Positions 21,132 to 21,309 of a stretch of 21,309 nt of DNA are shown here, piece after piece. This DNA is from JAVJSU01 sp040219275 (lineage in GTDB: Bacteria; Chloroflexota; Anaerolineae; Aggregatilineales; Phototrophicaceae), in NCBI GenBank assembly GCA_040219275.1, contig JAVJSU010000026.1:1-21309 (forward strand), written 5' to 3'. The notes beneath the pieces are model-generated. The model was not told where the DNA came from. It saw only the letters and a list, made by a program, of their open reading frames with translations, and searched no databases. A program made the translations under genes and the position numbers. Each line of letters begins with the position of its first letter. Within the stretch, counting starts at the first letter, position 1.

Positions 21132-21309
21132 AGTTTAAGAAGTGTGCAACGAAGTGAATTGTTTTATGACATCGAGTGTATGGTTTTTCTCGGTTGTGTC
21201 CTTAAATGACGTAGTAACATCGTGACCACAGACGAACAAGGGGTGTTAGAACGGTGTTGACGGGGGAAATAGAGGTATAAATTACTTAATTTTCTGGGTG
21301 CGAGCTTCC
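21132..21309. other. Downstream region with no supported feature
   Basis: No convincing gene is seen in the last 178 bp. A minus-strand frame is open from the right edge to a stop at 21164-21166 (47 codons) but resembles no protein I know. TTGACG at 21257 is followed by TATAAA only 13 bp later, too close for a normal promoter. Confidence 0.5.

Noticed and set aside
21257..21281. TTGACG followed by TATAAA as a promoter for a gene to the right
   Set aside because: The spacer is only 13 bp, too short for a standard promoter, and no downstream gene is visible.
21164..21307. A minus-strand frame open to the right edge as the end of a convergent gene
   Set aside because: Only 47 codons, no similarity recognised, and no codon pattern like the neighbouring genes.

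Overview
The window is dominated by one gene of nearly 20 kb. It encodes a secreted, multidomain carbohydrate-binding protein of 6,582 residues (1298-21046, + strand), which I estimate at roughly 0.65-0.7 MDa. The window suggests a Chloroflexota bacterium, probably Anaerolineae-like. I infer this from the lipoprotein with its Thr/Glu-rich linker and DUF4352-like domain, from the malectin/PKD/CBM architecture, and from the lack of a Bacteroidota type IX secretion tail or a sortase motif. This assignment is by style only, since the window holds no rRNA or other phylogenetic marker.

Layout. At 1-232 (minus strand) lies the cut-off start of an IS1-family insertion sequence: an InsA-like zinc-ribbon ORF plus a probable terminal repeat. 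From 233 to 678 there is AT-rich non-coding DNA with an imperfect 33-bp palindrome and a weak promoter candidate. At 679-1245 a small lipoprotein gene begins with TTG behind a strong Shine-Dalgarno sequence. After 52 bp comes the giant gene, with its own Shine-Dalgarno. A long hairpin ending in a T run (21083-21131) closes the unit, so the two genes probably form a bicistronic operon. No gene is supported in 21132-21309.

The giant protein runs, in order: signal peptide; a beta-propeller resembling PQQ-dependent glucose/sorbosone dehydrogenases; a thrombospondin-3-like calcium-binding stretch; a lectin-like beta-sandwich; five malectin domains separated by Ig/cadherin-like domains (10 cadherin-like plus one He_PIG after the malectins, and one cadherin-like before them); two DUF11 repeats; two copies of a roughly 420-residue module (A, B) that has no family name I recognise; a sixth, divergent malectin and an Ig-like domain; a third, shorter copy (C); a He_PIG Ig domain with a carbohydrate-binding domain inserted inside it; an array of seven PKD and four CBM6/35-like domains; two C-terminal beta domains; and a Pro-rich tail. 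Almost every domain is a sugar-binding or spacer fold, so the likely role is an extended extracellular lectin or adhesin that may carry an enzymatic N-terminal head. How it is anchored is not evident. The co-encoded lipoprotein is the only membrane-tethered candidate partner here.

The points most worth following up are the unnamed A/B/C module with its invariant cysteine spacing, the nested domain flanked by a cysteine pair, the swapped order of CBM types in the C-terminal array, and the retention of PQQ-enzyme motifs in the propeller.
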